A DNA stretch of 64,000 bases from Acinetobacter nosocomialis. Lineage in GTDB: Bacteria; Pseudomonadota; Gammaproteobacteria; Pseudomonadales; Moraxellaceae. Shown here one piece after another: positions 55,275-63,665 of the stretch (position 1 is its first letter; each line of letters opens with the position of its first letter). Position numbers and translations under genes: made by a program. The notes beneath the pieces were generated by a model. It worked only from the letters and a program-made list of their open reading frames with translations, had not been told where the DNA came from and searched no databases. The stretch is from the NCBI GenBank assembly GCA_025736915.1, contig CP107049.1, positions 3,286,001-3,350,000 on the forward strand. The letters run 5' to 3'.

Positions 55275-55487
55275 ATGTCTAACAACACAGCTACTGGTAC
55301 AGTTAAGTGGTTCAACGAAACTAAAGGTTTTGGTTTCATTCAACAAGATTCTGGTCCAGACGTTTTTGCTCACTTCAAAGAAATCGCATCTTCTGGCTTC
55401 AAAACTTTACATGAAGGTCAACGTGTGACTTTTAATGTTGTGCAAGGTCAAAAAGGCCCTAGCGCTACTAACATTATTCCACAGTAA
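55275..55487 (+). CDS. Cold-shock protein, CspA family (second copy)
   Basis: 70 residues from ATG 55275, with AGGA eight bases upstream; the longer frame has an unlikely 15-residue addition. RNP1 KGFGFI and RNP2 VFAHF are intact, and identity to the first copy is high through [16 protein letters not shown]. Codons are more GC-rich than in copy 1, which suggests stronger expression. Likely an RNA chaperone. Confidence 0.95.
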   Translation: MSNNTATGTVKWFNETKGFGFIQQDSGPDVFAHFKEIASSGFKTLHEGQRVTFNVVQGQKGPSATNIIPQ

Positions 55488-55513
55488 TTATTTCTGTAGA
55501 ATAAATAAAAAAA

Positions 55514-55536
55514 GCCCTCTTTAGAGGGCTTTTTTT
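55514..55536 (+). terminator. Terminator of csp gene 2
   Basis: GCCCTCT / AGAGGGC stem with two-base loop and seven T, 27 bases past the stop. Confidence 0.95.
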
Positions 55537-55652
55537 GGCAATAAGGTTTAGCTTTTCTTTCTCGATTTTAAATTCGATATTGAATAAGTACTTTAATAAC
55601 CTAGGGAAAATCATCCTTCTTAGTATAAAAAGAATGATTTAACCTGATAGAA

Positions 55653-56681
55653 CTAAGCACTGCGCATTAAAGCTGCTACTGCTTTTTCCAGAAATTGTAG
55701 GGTAACTGGTTTGAGCCAAGTACCGTCCGCAAGGCTCGGTTCATTTTGCATTGCCGTACGAATTTTTTCTTGAGTACTTGGGTTATTACCAGCATAGCTT
55801 TGTAGCATAGAAAGCCATTGTTGAGCCAAACGTCGTGCACCTTCACTATCTGGTTGGACTTCGGCATCAATCAATTTTTCAATATCGACCAACAATTGAG
55901 GCCATTTTTTCATCTCACGAATGTAGTTTTCTTTTAGAAAAGCAAATTCATTGTCAGATAAATAGCGGGCAAAAATACTCAGCTTACTTTCAGAAAACGC
56001 TTGAAGTAAAAACTCAACAACTTCTGGTGTAACCCCTAATTTTTCCTGAAATTCAGGTTCTGCTGAATTTATGGCATTTAATTTAACAAGCCATTCGGGG
56101 TTAGCTCGCGTATTCTGCTCAAGAGTTTTCATCCACTTTCTTGCTAGATCTTGAGCGGCTTCACTATTATATGGTTCGCCAGCATTAAATAGTGCATTTG
56201 CTGCCTGAGTTAACTCTTGCCATTCTTGGTGACTTTTACTACCTGCTTGTAAGAAAGTAAGTTTTTCAAGCTCTTCTTTTGTAAAGTATTTCTCAAACAT
56301 TGCTATAAGCTCCAGTGTTTTTAGCCAATCCTCCAAACCAAGTTCTTCACCACTCATAATCTGAGATTTCAATTTACTGAGCTGATTTCGCAATTTCTTT
56401 TGCTCGTTCAGTCTCTGATCAATTGCTTGAATCTGCTGATCAATAATGGGTAAAAGCGCAAGATTGGGGTCTTCAAGAACCGTATGGATTTCGGCTAACG
56501 ACATTCCCATTCCTCGTAATGCTTGAATCTGATGCAAACGAGTAATGTCTTTACGGGTATATAGTCGATAACCAGCATCGGAACGGACCGAAGGCTGAAG
56601 TAAACCGATATCGTCATAGTGATGAAGAGCGCGGACAGTAAGTCCTGTTTGTTTAGCCAATTCACCAACTTTTAACAGCAT
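55653..56681 (-). CDS. MerR-family regulator with TipAS-like domain
   Basis: 342 residues, longer than most MerR proteins. The N-terminal winged helix (about 3-72) has VGELAKQTGLTVRALHHYDDIGLL, followed by a coiled coil (about 80-120). Two TipAS-like ligand-binding stretches follow: TKEELEKLTFL...QEWQELTQ and a second EAAQDLARKWMKTL / EGARRLAQQWLSML. TipAS domains bind thiopeptides or other drugs. Its own promoter (56714-56744) has MerR-type 19-bp spacing, so autoregulation is likely. Confidence 0.9.
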   Translation of the reverse strand: MLLKVGELAKQTGLTVRALHHYDDIGLLQPSVRSDAGYRLYTRKDITRLHQIQALRGMGMSLAEIHTVLEDPNLALLPIIDQQIQAIDQRLNEQKKLRNQLSKLKSQIMSGEELGLEDWLKTLELIAMFEKYFTKEELEKLTFLQAGSKSHQEWQELTQAANALFNAGEPYNSEAAQDLARKWMKTLEQNTRANPEWLVKLNAINSAEPEFQEKLGVTPEVVEFLLQAFSESKLSIFARYLSDNEFAFLKENYIREMKKWPQLLVDIEKLIDAEVQPDSEGARRLAQQWLSMLQSYAGNNPSTQEKIRTAMQNEPSLADGTWLKPVTLQFLEKAVAALMRSA

Positions 56682-56713
56682 CTTTTTAGCTCCTTCTTCC
56701 TTAGGCGTGTTTT

Positions 56714-56744
56714 ATGCTAGGGGCTTACGTTACGTGAGGGTCAA
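56714..56744 (-). promoter_or_regulatory. MerR-type promoter with 19-bp spacer
   Basis: On the minus strand, -35 TTGACC and -10 TAGCAT are separated by exactly 19 bases, which contain the dyad CTCACGT-A-ACGTAAG (56724-56738). Over-long spacers with a central dyad are the hallmark of promoters that MerR proteins activate by DNA distortion. Confidence 0.8.
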
Positions 56745-56923
56745 CTACTTTAAATCATAATTTTTCATTATTTTCGCTTTAGTAAATATTCAAATTTATT
56801 TTATTCATTATTGGAGTGAACGACGAGAAATTAGAAATGCTTTTTAATATAAATTGACTTTAAGCCAATTCAATAATGAAAGAACAGATATTTAAGCCTT
56901 TAAAATTAGCAACATGTCGGAAA

Positions 56924-57622
56924 TTAACAGATGAGTAGCAACCTATATTCACCCTCATTTTCAACAGGCGCTCGATGAACACAAGGCAAAACCTTTTGAG
57001 TGGGATGATCTACAGCCAAACGCCACAAGTGTCCTGTACCCAAATTTATAGGTTGTGCATGGGCTTTAGGCTGGTAATGTAAATCAAAAAAATACTCTGC
57101 TAAAAAGCTTTCAAATTCGGCTTCGGGGCCGTCGTGTAATGCTTTGAGTTTTTCTCTAATTTCTGGAATTAAAACTTTTTGCTCAACCTGATGATTAGGC
57201 ACAATATCACTGGCTGCGCCGTGATAAGTACATAAAAAAGTATCGGTTTCTATAGGAGAGCGATCAACATGAAATGAATAGACATCTGTTGAAATAAAAT
57301 CTAGCTCTTCATCACGTTCATAGTGTTTAAGTAAATTAAGTACAGGCGATGCACCCATATCAGTTAAAAGCTGCATGTCTTTTAAAATAATGTCTCGAGC
57401 CAAATCACCTTGTTCTGAAAGCTTAAGTGCTAACAGGTCTTCAGTAGAAATCTCGGTAATATTTTCTTTTAACTCAAGCTTAGCCACAATTTCTTTAAAG
57501 TCGCCAAGCAAATTTCTGTGCCAACAAATAGCATTCTTATCTCCCTGAAAATGTGTATTTACAAGTTCAGCAAAAGTAGACACCACTTCAACTTGCTTGT
57601 GGTCAGAAAATGTATTTGTCAT
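56924..57622 (-). CDS. DUF1826-like protein
   Basis: About 232 residues from ATG 57622. A TTG at 57697 would add 25 more, and no good ribosome-binding site favours either. The protein contains CWHRNLLGDF, then DVYSFHVDRSPIETDTFLCTYHGAASDIV and GHLWRLAVDHP...CVHRAPVENEGEYRLLL, which resembles DUF1826 proteins. Conserved His/Asp/Cys residues could bind a metal. No function known. Divergent from the carnitine-dehydrogenase-like gene. Confidence 0.65.
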   Translation of the reverse strand: MTNTFSDHKQVEVVSTFAELVNTHFQGDKNAICWHRNLLGDFKEIVAKLELKENITEISTEDLLALKLSEQGDLARDIILKDMQLLTDMGASPVLNLLKHYERDEELDFISTDVYSFHVDRSPIETDTFLCTYHGAASDIVPNHQVEQKVLIPEIREKLKALHDGPEAEFESFLAEYFFDLHYQPKAHAQPINLGTGHLWRLAVDHPTQKVLPCVHRAPVENEGEYRLLLIC

Positions 57623-57878
57623 ATGAAATTTAAATCGCTCAAAACCCTGCCAATCATACACGTTTAGCGCTTCTAGGGCTGCAATCTTTAGCCGCAATTT
57701 TAGCTGTTAAAAATGAATATAATGCAAGAAAAGTACAATAATGATATGAACTTTGGGTTCAGCTTGCCTATTATAAAATGGCTTTAAGTAACCAAGACAA
57801 GATGAGAAGTCGACTATTTTTATGGTCGTGTAAGGAAATAAGGACAGTTTTTAAAAGTAATAGGGTCGCGAGGAAACT

Positions 57879-58829
57879 ATGGAAGAAATTAAAACAATCG
57901 GTGTGGTTGGTGTTGGTATCATTGGCGCAAGTTGGACAGCATTATTTTTATATAAAGGCTTTAAGGTAAAGGTATATGACCCATACCCCATAGATGAAGA
58001 ATTATTTAAAAAGAGAATACAAGCAAATTTAAAAGATCTAAGTGATCTAGATTTGCAAAAGCAGTCTAGCCATTCTTTACAAGATGTTCTTTCAAATCTA
58101 GAGCTTCACAACAACTTAAAAGATGCCGTAGCCGATGTCGATTTTATTCAAGAAAATGCGCCGGAGTGTTTAGATGTAAAGCAAAAGTTATATCAAGATA
58201 TCACGTCATATTGTCCTGAAAAGACGCTGATTGCCTCAAGTTCTTCCGGCCTAAAAGTTTCAGACTTTCAAAAAGAAGCAGCTCATCCCGAGCGTATACT
58301 TTTAGGCCATCCATTTAACCCACCTCATCTATTACCTTTAGTTGAAATAGTAGGCGGAAATTTAACAGATCCACAGTTTTTAAAGCACGCTTCCGAGTTT
58401 TATCAAGGACTAGGCAAACACCCGATTATTTTAAATAAAGAAGTAAAGGGACACGTGGCAAATCGCTTACAAGCTGCCTTATGGCGAGAAGCATTTTCCT
58501 TGGTTAAAGAAGGAGTGTGTTCAGCCGAAGATGTTGATATCGCAATTACCAGTGGGCCAGGGTTGAGATGGGCATTATTTGGCCCTTATATAAATATGGA
58601 GCTTGCGAACCAGAAGGGTTTTAAAGAGGCAATTCACCACCTTGGGCCACCTATGACCGAATGGTGGAATGATATGCAGGCTTTCCAACACTCAGAAGAA
58701 ACGACAGAATTGTTAGAAGCACAAACGAAACAGCTTTTAGCAGATTATAAAGATGTCGATTTATATCAAAAAAGAGATAAAGGGCTAGTCGATATTCTTA
58801 AACTAAGACAACAGCTAGAGTTGGATTAA
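57879..58829 (+). CDS. 3-hydroxyacyl-CoA dehydrogenase family, L-carnitine dehydrogenase-like
   Basis: 316 residues. The NAD-binding loop is VVGVGIIGAS (near 8-17). Catalytic-region segments FIQENAPECLDVKQ, IASSSSGLKVSDFQ, GHPFNPPHLLPLVEIVGG and VANRLQAALWREAF fit the lambda-crystallin/carnitine dehydrogenase branch. It would oxidise L-carnitine to 3-dehydrocarnitine or a similar short 3-hydroxy acid. No other carnitine gene adjoins it. GAGGA lies before the ATG. Confidence 0.85.
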   Translation: MEEIKTIGVVGVGIIGASWTALFLYKGFKVKVYDPYPIDEELFKKRIQANLKDLSDLDLQKQSSHSLQDVLSNLELHNNLKDAVADVDFIQENAPECLDVKQKLYQDITSYCPEKTLIASSSSGLKVSDFQKEAAHPERILLGHPFNPPHLLPLVEIVGGNLTDPQFLKHASEFYQGLGKHPIILNKEVKGHVANRLQAALWREAFSLVKEGVCSAEDVDIAITSGPGLRWALFGPYINMELANQKGFKEAIHHLGPPMTEWWNDMQAFQHSEETTELLEAQTKQLLADYKDVDLYQKRDKGLVDILKLRQQLELD

Positions 58830-58846
58830 ACTCATTTTTTAGAAGT

Positions 58847-58882
58847 GCCAAACAGGGCTTTACTGCAATGTTTGGCTTTTTT
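58847..58882 (+). terminator. Terminator of the dehydrogenase gene
   Basis: GCCAAACA / TGTTTGGC stem with 14-base loop and six T. Confidence 0.9.
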
Positions 58883-58987
58883 ATTGTGGCGTATTTCGGT
58901 AGTATTCTTATTCTTCTTTCTGCTCAAAACTTATAAAAAGCTTGCTGTATGCTTAAGCTTTTTATGGTCATAAATTTACTCAGGTAT

Positions 58988-59182
58988 ATGAAACGTTACT
59001 ACAAGCAAACTGAATCGGTGGCTTCACATTGGACGACCGAACAAGACTGTTTTTTAATAGAAAATAATTCTCTTTCTATAGATGAGTTAAAAGAACACTT
59101 ACCATTTTCTGAAGAAGAAATTAGGGTTCGTAGATCAGTTTTAGGATTGGTAAGACGAGATCAGCAAATGCGACCGTATTAA
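58988..59182 (+). CDS. Small SANT/Myb-like protein (64 residues)
   Basis: Starts at ATG 58988 after a CAGG site. Two predicted helices with HWTTEQDCFLIENNSLSIDELKEHLPFSEEEIRVRRSVLGL resemble a SANT/Myb or homeodomain-like DNA-binding unit (Trp at the helix start, Arg-rich end). The family is unknown. It lies upstream of the duplicated paralogue block D. Confidence 0.55.
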   Translation: MKRYYKQTESVASHWTTEQDCFLIENNSLSIDELKEHLPFSEEEIRVRRSVLGLVRRDQQMRPY

Positions 59183-59433
59183 TTTTACCAAATGGTAAAT
59201 TTTAATTGAAAATAAATATTTCAAAACATCTTAATAATTTAGAAAAATTGCGGATGAGTTATCAAAACCATACTTTTTTTATGTGATTGTTTAGTGATGT
59301 TTACATAAGGCTTTAACTACTTACGTTTGATAATAATATTGTTTCACTCCTTTACACTTGTTTCACCATAATCAGAACCATAAAACATTTTAAGATCAAA
59401 ACTTTATAACAATTGAGATTGAGGAGGGTAAAA

Positions 59434-59892
59434 ATGCCAAAGTATTTAGCCGTGGCTGAAAAGGTTTATAAGAATATTAAAAAAGACGACTTATTCACCA
59501 ATGACCTTACACAAAATCTGAATTGTTTAATCAGTCAGATACGTAAGGCCATTAAAGGGACTGAGTTTAAACTTAAGTTCAATTACATTGATTTTGATGA
59601 ACAGCTCACGAAGCCTCTTAGTGAATGTAAAGTCAAAGTTGATTTAAGTGTTATGCCTAAGTTTGAAAATGAAGGAGAATATTTACTCTGGTTAGCAAGT
59701 TTTATCGAGCGGATTACAGAAGGTGGGAAACCCAAATTTCCACCAATTTCACAGCTCATCCCGCACGGATTTAAAATGACGAAAGAATCATTTCCTGTGA
59801 CAGCTGCTCCTCAAAAAGAAGAGCATGCAGATATGATTATTAATTATTTTAAATCGAAAGATTTTCTGAAAACCGAGAAAACTCCTTCATAA
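59434..59892 (+). CDS. Orphan paralogous family, member D (152 residues)
   Basis: ATG 59434 follows GAGGAGG and gives the same length as member A; an upstream in-frame start at 59413 is not supported. Closest to member A, with KYLAVAEKVYKNIKKDDLF, NLNCLISQIRKAIKGTEFKLK, DLSVMPKFENEGEY and the IINYFKSKDF tail. It has KPLSECKVKVDLS like members B and C. Function unknown; the family appears soluble and helical. Confidence 0.8.
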   Translation: MPKYLAVAEKVYKNIKKDDLFTNDLTQNLNCLISQIRKAIKGTEFKLKFNYIDFDEQLTKPLSECKVKVDLSVMPKFENEGEYLLWLASFIERITEGGKPKFPPISQLIPHGFKMTKESFPVTAAPQKEEHADMIINYFKSKDFLKTEKTPS

Positions 59893-59899
59893 AAAGAAT

Positions 59900-59976
59900 A
59901 TAGAAGTATTCGTCCACCATACTTCTATATACCTGCTGGTTTATACTCAGCGACCGCCTTCTGGGGCGGTTTTTTT
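59900..59976 (+). terminator. Double-hairpin 3' end of member D
   Basis: ATAGAAGTAT / ATACTTCTAT (59900-59928) followed by ACCGCC / GGCGGT (59953-59970) and seven T, as after member A. Confidence 0.9.
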
Positions 59977-59998
59977 ATGGGTGTTACACCATCACTGA

Positions 59999-60445
59999 TC
60001 AATGGGAATGCGTATTTCTAGAATCTATGTTTGTGGTGACAAACGTCAATGTCTGATGATCTAACACTTGATGTGTTGCATCAGCCAAATCAATGGAAAC
60101 CGTATGCTCACCGGGAGCCAGTCCCTGAAGGACGATTGGTTCTTCAGATGCTTGTACCCAATGCCAAGAATTGTGATCAAGCGAAACATGCAGGTGACCG
60201 AGTTTTGGTTTAACCGCGAGTGCGGCATCGCCATAAACAGACAATATTCGAATATTCTGCGCATGCCAGCGGATAATGACGACCCCTTTAATGACCTGAT
60301 GATCTGTTGGAGAGTCAATAATCAAATGGGGGGCATTATCCTTTTGCTGCACTGGTGATACGTCAACACTGGTCTCGTTCGCATAGGCTTGCGATCCCAA
60401 AAGCAATACCCCCAGTATTCCTGTGACCAGTAACTTTGTGTTCAT
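59999..60445 (-). CDS. Small exported protein, DUF6130-like
   Basis: 148 residues from ATG 60445. Signal peptide (1-22, ending AYA). The mature part is a beta-sandwich-like domain with APHLIIDSPTDHQVIKGVVIIRW, GHLHVSLDHNSWHWVQ and PGEHTVSIDLADATHQVLDHQTLTF. This pattern of His near the strands resembles small exported metal- or ligand-binding proteins. Divergent from the TetR gene, with a shared operator, and so probably its target. Confidence 0.7.
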   Translation of the reverse strand: MNTKLLVTGILGVLLLGSQAYANETSVDVSPVQQKDNAPHLIIDSPTDHQVIKGVVIIRWHAQNIRILSVYGDAALAVKPKLGHLHVSLDHNSWHWVQASEEPIVLQGLAPGEHTVSIDLADATHQVLDHQTLTFVTTNIDSRNTHSH

Positions 60446-60461
60446 AACGAAGCACTCTAAG

Positions 60462-60488
60462 ATTAATGTAAGCATAGATTACATTGAT
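60462..60488. promoter_or_regulatory. TetR-type operator between divergent genes
   Basis: AATGTAA-N7-TTACATT (60465-60485) is a perfect 7-bp inverted repeat, extended by ATT/GAT flanks. It lies in the middle of the shared promoter region. Confidence 0.7.
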
Positions 60489-60540
60489 CTCAAAGTACTG
60501 TCAAAGTTAAACTATCGTAAATTTACAAGTGATAAAATTC

Positions 60541-61155
60541 ATGGCAGACACACAACGGGGTTATCACCACGGCGCACTGAAAGCCGCACTTATTGATGCG
60601 ACGCTAGTTCTTTTAAAAGAGGGTGGGATTGAAGCCGTTTCTGTGCGAGAGGCAGCTAAACGGGCGGGTGTTTCACCAGGTGCACCGTTTCGCCATTTTC
60701 CATCGAGAACTGCACTACTGAATGCGGTCGCAGAAGAGGCCATGGTTCGTCTCACTATGCAAATCGATCAGGCACTCACACAAGCAGCGAGTCTCTCACC
60801 CTTAGAGCAATATCGTGCATTAGGACAGGCGTTCCTGATTTGGGCCTTTGAAAATCCACATCACTTTCAAGTGATTTCCACACGCGCCGTCATCGATTTC
60901 GAGGGAAGTGGGCTTCGGGCATCCAACGACAAGATTCGTCGCCAGATGCGACAACTGTTGAATGATGCTGTATCGAGTGGAGAGCTCGTCGGTATTTCGG
61001 CTGAAGATGCCTTGTTATCTACTCGTGCATTGGCTTATGGCCTTGCCCGTATGAACATTGATGGACAGTTACAGAGTTGGGACGTTGAGTCAGGGAACTA
61101 CCTTGGGCTTGCACAACGTCTGATCAATGAACAAATTGATCGCCTCAAACGTTGA
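60541..61155 (+). CDS. TetR-family regulator (WHG-domain type)
   Basis: 204 residues from ATG 60541. HTH region GYHHGALKAALIDATLVLLKEGGIEAVSVREAAKRAGVSPGAPFRHFPSRTALLNAVAEEA (about 6-65); C-terminal helical domain typical of TetR_C/WHG proteins. It probably represses itself and the divergent exported-protein gene through the AATGTAA dyad. Codon use is more GC-rich than neighbours, consistent with transfer. Confidence 0.9.
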   Translation: MADTQRGYHHGALKAALIDATLVLLKEGGIEAVSVREAAKRAGVSPGAPFRHFPSRTALLNAVAEEAMVRLTMQIDQALTQAASLSPLEQYRALGQAFLIWAFENPHHFQVISTRAVIDFEGSGLRASNDKIRRQMRQLLNDAVSSGELVGISAEDALLSTRALAYGLARMNIDGQLQSWDVESGNYLGLAQRLINEQIDRLKR

Positions 61156-61230
61156 GATTTCATTCTGATTTCTAAGTCGTGCTCAATGTCATAAATAGGG
61201 TGGGCAATGCCTACTGGTTTATACTCAGCA

Positions 61231-61252
61231 ACCGCCTTCTGGGGCGGTTTTT
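61231..61252 (+). terminator. Terminator of the TetR gene (repeat copy)
   Basis: ACCGCC / GGCGGT hairpin with T run. The third occurrence in the window of this terminator, along with the upstream CTGGTTTATACTCAGC. Confidence 0.9.
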
Positions 61253-61265
61253 TATGAGTTTTACA

Positions 61266-61695
61266 TCATTTACTTCTTTCTAAAAGTAAAACAGGTTTGT
61301 CGTAATTACTATTACACCACTCATGTTTTTTGATTACAGCTTGAGGAACCTGAGCCATGTCTTTCACGGGAACAAAACCCATCGAACCGTAAAAACTTTC
61401 TAGTTCTGCAAAAGGTAGACAGTAAAGCACAGAAAAATCCGAGTTTTTAATTAAGAAATCGACCACTTTACGGGCGATGCCTAACCCTTCATTGTCAGGG
61501 AAAGACGTAAATTCCACCGAGTTCGCCGCTATTCGAATCAATAGACACAGCTCTACCTTGCCCAACAATTTTGTTACCAATAGAGGCGAGTACAATAAGT
61601 TCATCTTCATGTGATGGTACAAAATCAACCTCGGCATAACGTTCGTTTATAGCTTTGAGATCGGCAGCATTAGCAAGTCTTAATGAAATGTCCAT
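61266..61695 (-). pseudogene. GNAT acetyltransferase split by a frameshift at CCC-UGA
   Basis: Two overlapping frames join to one GNAT protein of about 143 residues. Frame 1 (from ATG 61695) gives MDISLRLANAADLKAINERY through GELGGIYVFP and then stops at UGA. Frame 2 continues DNEGLGIARKVVDFLI to SMGFVPVKDM. The switch point is the sequence TTT-CCC-TGA at 61505-61494 (minus strand), where a +1 slip restores GIYVFPDNEG exactly. It could be a broken gene, a sequencing error in the TTTCCC run, or programmed frameshifting. Confidence 0.8.
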
Positions 61696-61814
61696 TATGT
61701 TTCCTATACGTGTTAACTTTAATTTTGGGTCTTTATTTTTAAAGATGACCAAAGAATATAAAACAAGACAAATCAGTTATCTAATTATTTTATATTTCCC
61801 AAAGCACCATTAAG

Positions 61815-62153
61815 TTAGATCAGGGGTGTGAAATTAAGCTTTCCTTTATGAAAATATTTCTTTCCTTTATAGGATAAGCGTGAGTTGTAGTCAGTGTCGA
61901 TCATGAGCGTTACAGTTTCAGCTTTTGCACTTATTGCATAGTAGAGATCATATTGCTCTTCTGTTTTAACACTCACTATTTTGCCATTTGATAGAATAGC
62001 CTCAGCGGCTTCTAAGTCAGTTTTATATTTATATATATCAATGCTTTCTTGTGCTTCCCACCAGAGCATAATATCTTCAATATTTTCACAAGGGCTATAC
62101 CAAAGAACCTCTAGCGCACCCTCATCAATCGCTACGGATATAATTAATGGCAT
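61815..62153 (-). CDS. Hypothetical small protein (112 residues)
   Basis: Starts at ATG 62153; an in-frame GTG lies four codons upstream. Soluble, with alternating strands (LIISVAIDEG, LEVLWYSP, IVSVKTEEQYDLYYAIS, VTLMIDTDYN) and an acidic helix in the middle (MLWWEAQESIDIYKYKTDLEAAEA). No recognised family, no signal. It is between the GNAT pseudogene and the beta-lactamase-like gene, all on the minus strand. Confidence 0.55.
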   Translation of the reverse strand: MPLIISVAIDEGALEVLWYSPCENIEDIMLWWEAQESIDIYKYKTDLEAAEAILSNGKIVSVKTEEQYDLYYAISAKAETVTLMIDTDYNSRLSYKGKKYFHKGKLNFTPLI

Positions 62154-62231
62154 CTTAATCACCAATTATTTATTTAATAATAAATTCTTCAAAAACGACT
62201 GTACGCGAGTATCTGTATAACTCCAAATCAA

Positions 62232-62269
62232 CCCATCATAAAGAGTTGCTAAAAGCCACTCATGATGGG
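62232..62269 (-). terminator. Hairpin past the beta-lactamase-like gene
   Basis: CCCATCAT / ATGATGGG (62232-62239 and 62262-62269) ten bases past the minus-strand stop; no strong T run. Confidence 0.6.
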
Positions 62270-62278
62270 CTTATATGC

Positions 62279-63526
62279 TTAACGGTTCATAGAATCAACT
62301 GCTTGAAGTATGCCTGTAAATAATATTGCCAGTTTTGACTCAGGCTGCGGCTCATTTCCATTTGCGGTAAATACTGCACAAACTTTATGACCTTTTTGAG
62401 TTTTACCAATCACAGAAAAGTTAATCACCCCGTATTCGGAACCGCCTTTAAAACCAATTTTTTGCCAATTTAAATTTTTAAAAAGTGGATTTAAAGAGCT
62501 GTTCAGAGCAGGGGCATCTTGAACACTTTCAAGCAGAGGGCAAATCTCGTTGGCGGATAGGTACCATTCAGCATCTTGCCAAGTAGCCGATTTTCCAATG
62601 CCACTCACACTCGGTAGAGGGAGTTTGTCTAACTCAGAGAGCGCTTCTATACGAGCCGACTTTGTACCTGTTTTAAACTTATTTTTTAGCTTTTCATTAC
62701 TTGGGTCAATCAGTTGAAATAGCTCTCGTGTCGTCAGCATCGGGATATTTCTAGGTGACAACGCTTCTATACGAGGTTTCTTTAATACCTCTATCAGGCT
62801 ATCGGTCGCTGTATTATCGCTAATTTGTATCATTAACTGTGCGAGAAGTTCGAGATTTACAGGTGTGCCATCAGGTAAGTTTTGTAAAACTCCAGTTGGC
62901 AATGAGCGATTCTTTTCTTTTAAAGAAACAATCGTTTCTCTTTTTAATTCACCTTTTTTTATCGCATCTTCATACGCTTTTAAAACGAGTAACTTAAAAG
63001 TTGAACCCACAGCCATTGGAGTTTTATCATTTTCAACAATCACAGGTTTGTTATCTATAACAACTAAAAGAGAGGTTTTACCGACTGCATTTTCATGTAG
63101 ACCTTTAACCATTTCGTCTAGGCTTACGGTCTTAAAATGAGGCGCGCTAAACCAAAGGGTACTAATTTGCCCTTGCTCATCTAAGCTAATTGAAACAGGT
63201 AATTCGCCTTTCTCGAAATCAATCGTTCCTGAACCATTTGAAACATTAATACTTTTAAGAGTACCTAAAGAGGCTTTTAAATCATCAACGATTTTTTGAA
63301 TTTGTGTTATTGAAACTTGTCCTAAAAATTGAGGACTAAATAAAGCAGGTTCTACGGGTTTATCTGCAAAAATTGATGAAAGCTTAGTCGATAAAGTATC
63401 CATTTTTTGTTCTGTCGCTGCATGAGTCGTAGAAATAACAAGAGGGGAAACATTCAAAGCCATAACGCCTACAGCAAAAAATAAAGCTCTAGTTGTGTAC
63501 ATTTTCTTGGTGAGAAAGTTCTTCAT
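62279..63526 (-). CDS. Class A beta-lactamase-fold serine hydrolase
   Basis: 415 residues from ATG 63526 (GAGGA about seven bases upstream; the longer start at 63553 has none). Signal peptide (about 1-36, ending HAA). A small N-terminal domain (about 45-130) precedes the serine hydrolase domain. It has the Ser-x-x-Lys STFK (175-178) and Ser-Asp-Asn SDN (236-238), and Lys-Gly-Gly KGG at 360-362 in place of Lys-Thr-Gly. No Glu166-type ExxLN loop is evident, so it may not hydrolyse beta-lactams; a cell-wall or other serine hydrolase role fits. Confidence 0.85.
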   Translation of the reverse strand: MKNFLTKKMYTTRALFFAVGVMALNVSPLVISTTHAATEQKMDTLSTKLSSIFADKPVEPALFSPQFLGQVSITQIQKIVDDLKASLGTLKSINVSNGSGTIDFEKGELPVSISLDEQGQISTLWFSAPHFKTVSLDEMVKGLHENAVGKTSLLVVIDNKPVIVENDKTPMAVGSTFKLLVLKAYEDAIKKGELKRETIVSLKEKNRSLPTGVLQNLPDGTPVNLELLAQLMIQISDNTATDSLIEVLKKPRIEALSPRNIPMLTTRELFQLIDPSNEKLKNKFKTGTKSARIEALSELDKLPLPSVSGIGKSATWQDAEWYLSANEICPLLESVQDAPALNSSLNPLFKNLNWQKIGFKGGSEYGVINFSVIGKTQKGHKVCAVFTANGNEPQPESKLAILFTGILQAVDSMNR

Positions 63527-63665
63527 TAAATGTCCTCTTATATTCAGACTCATCTACAGTTTTTTATAAATGGTTTTAAAATAAACATTCATTTTGACCC
63601 ATCAAAACTCATATATCTATATAAATTTCTTCGATTTTATAAACCCTCATTTAATAATAAAACTA

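Larger units (their letters stand above)
59245..59976 (+). repeat. Duplicated paralogue block, copy D
   Basis: Matches 3582-4303 in order, including promoter region, 152-codon gene and the double hairpin. In the non-coding flanks the strongest identity is at TTGCGGAT, TTTACATAA, TTCACTCC and the 3' hairpins. Confidence 0.75.
59936..61252. mobile_element. Two-gene cassette between direct terminator repeats
   Basis: A ~42-base sequence (CTGGTTTATACTCAGC, then the GGCGGT terminator) occurs at 59935-59976 and at 61213-61252, nearly identical, in the same direction. Between them are only the divergent exported-protein and TetR genes, which are more GC-rich than their flanks. This fits insertion by homologous recombination or transposition, but no recombinase is present. 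Confidence 0.45.
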
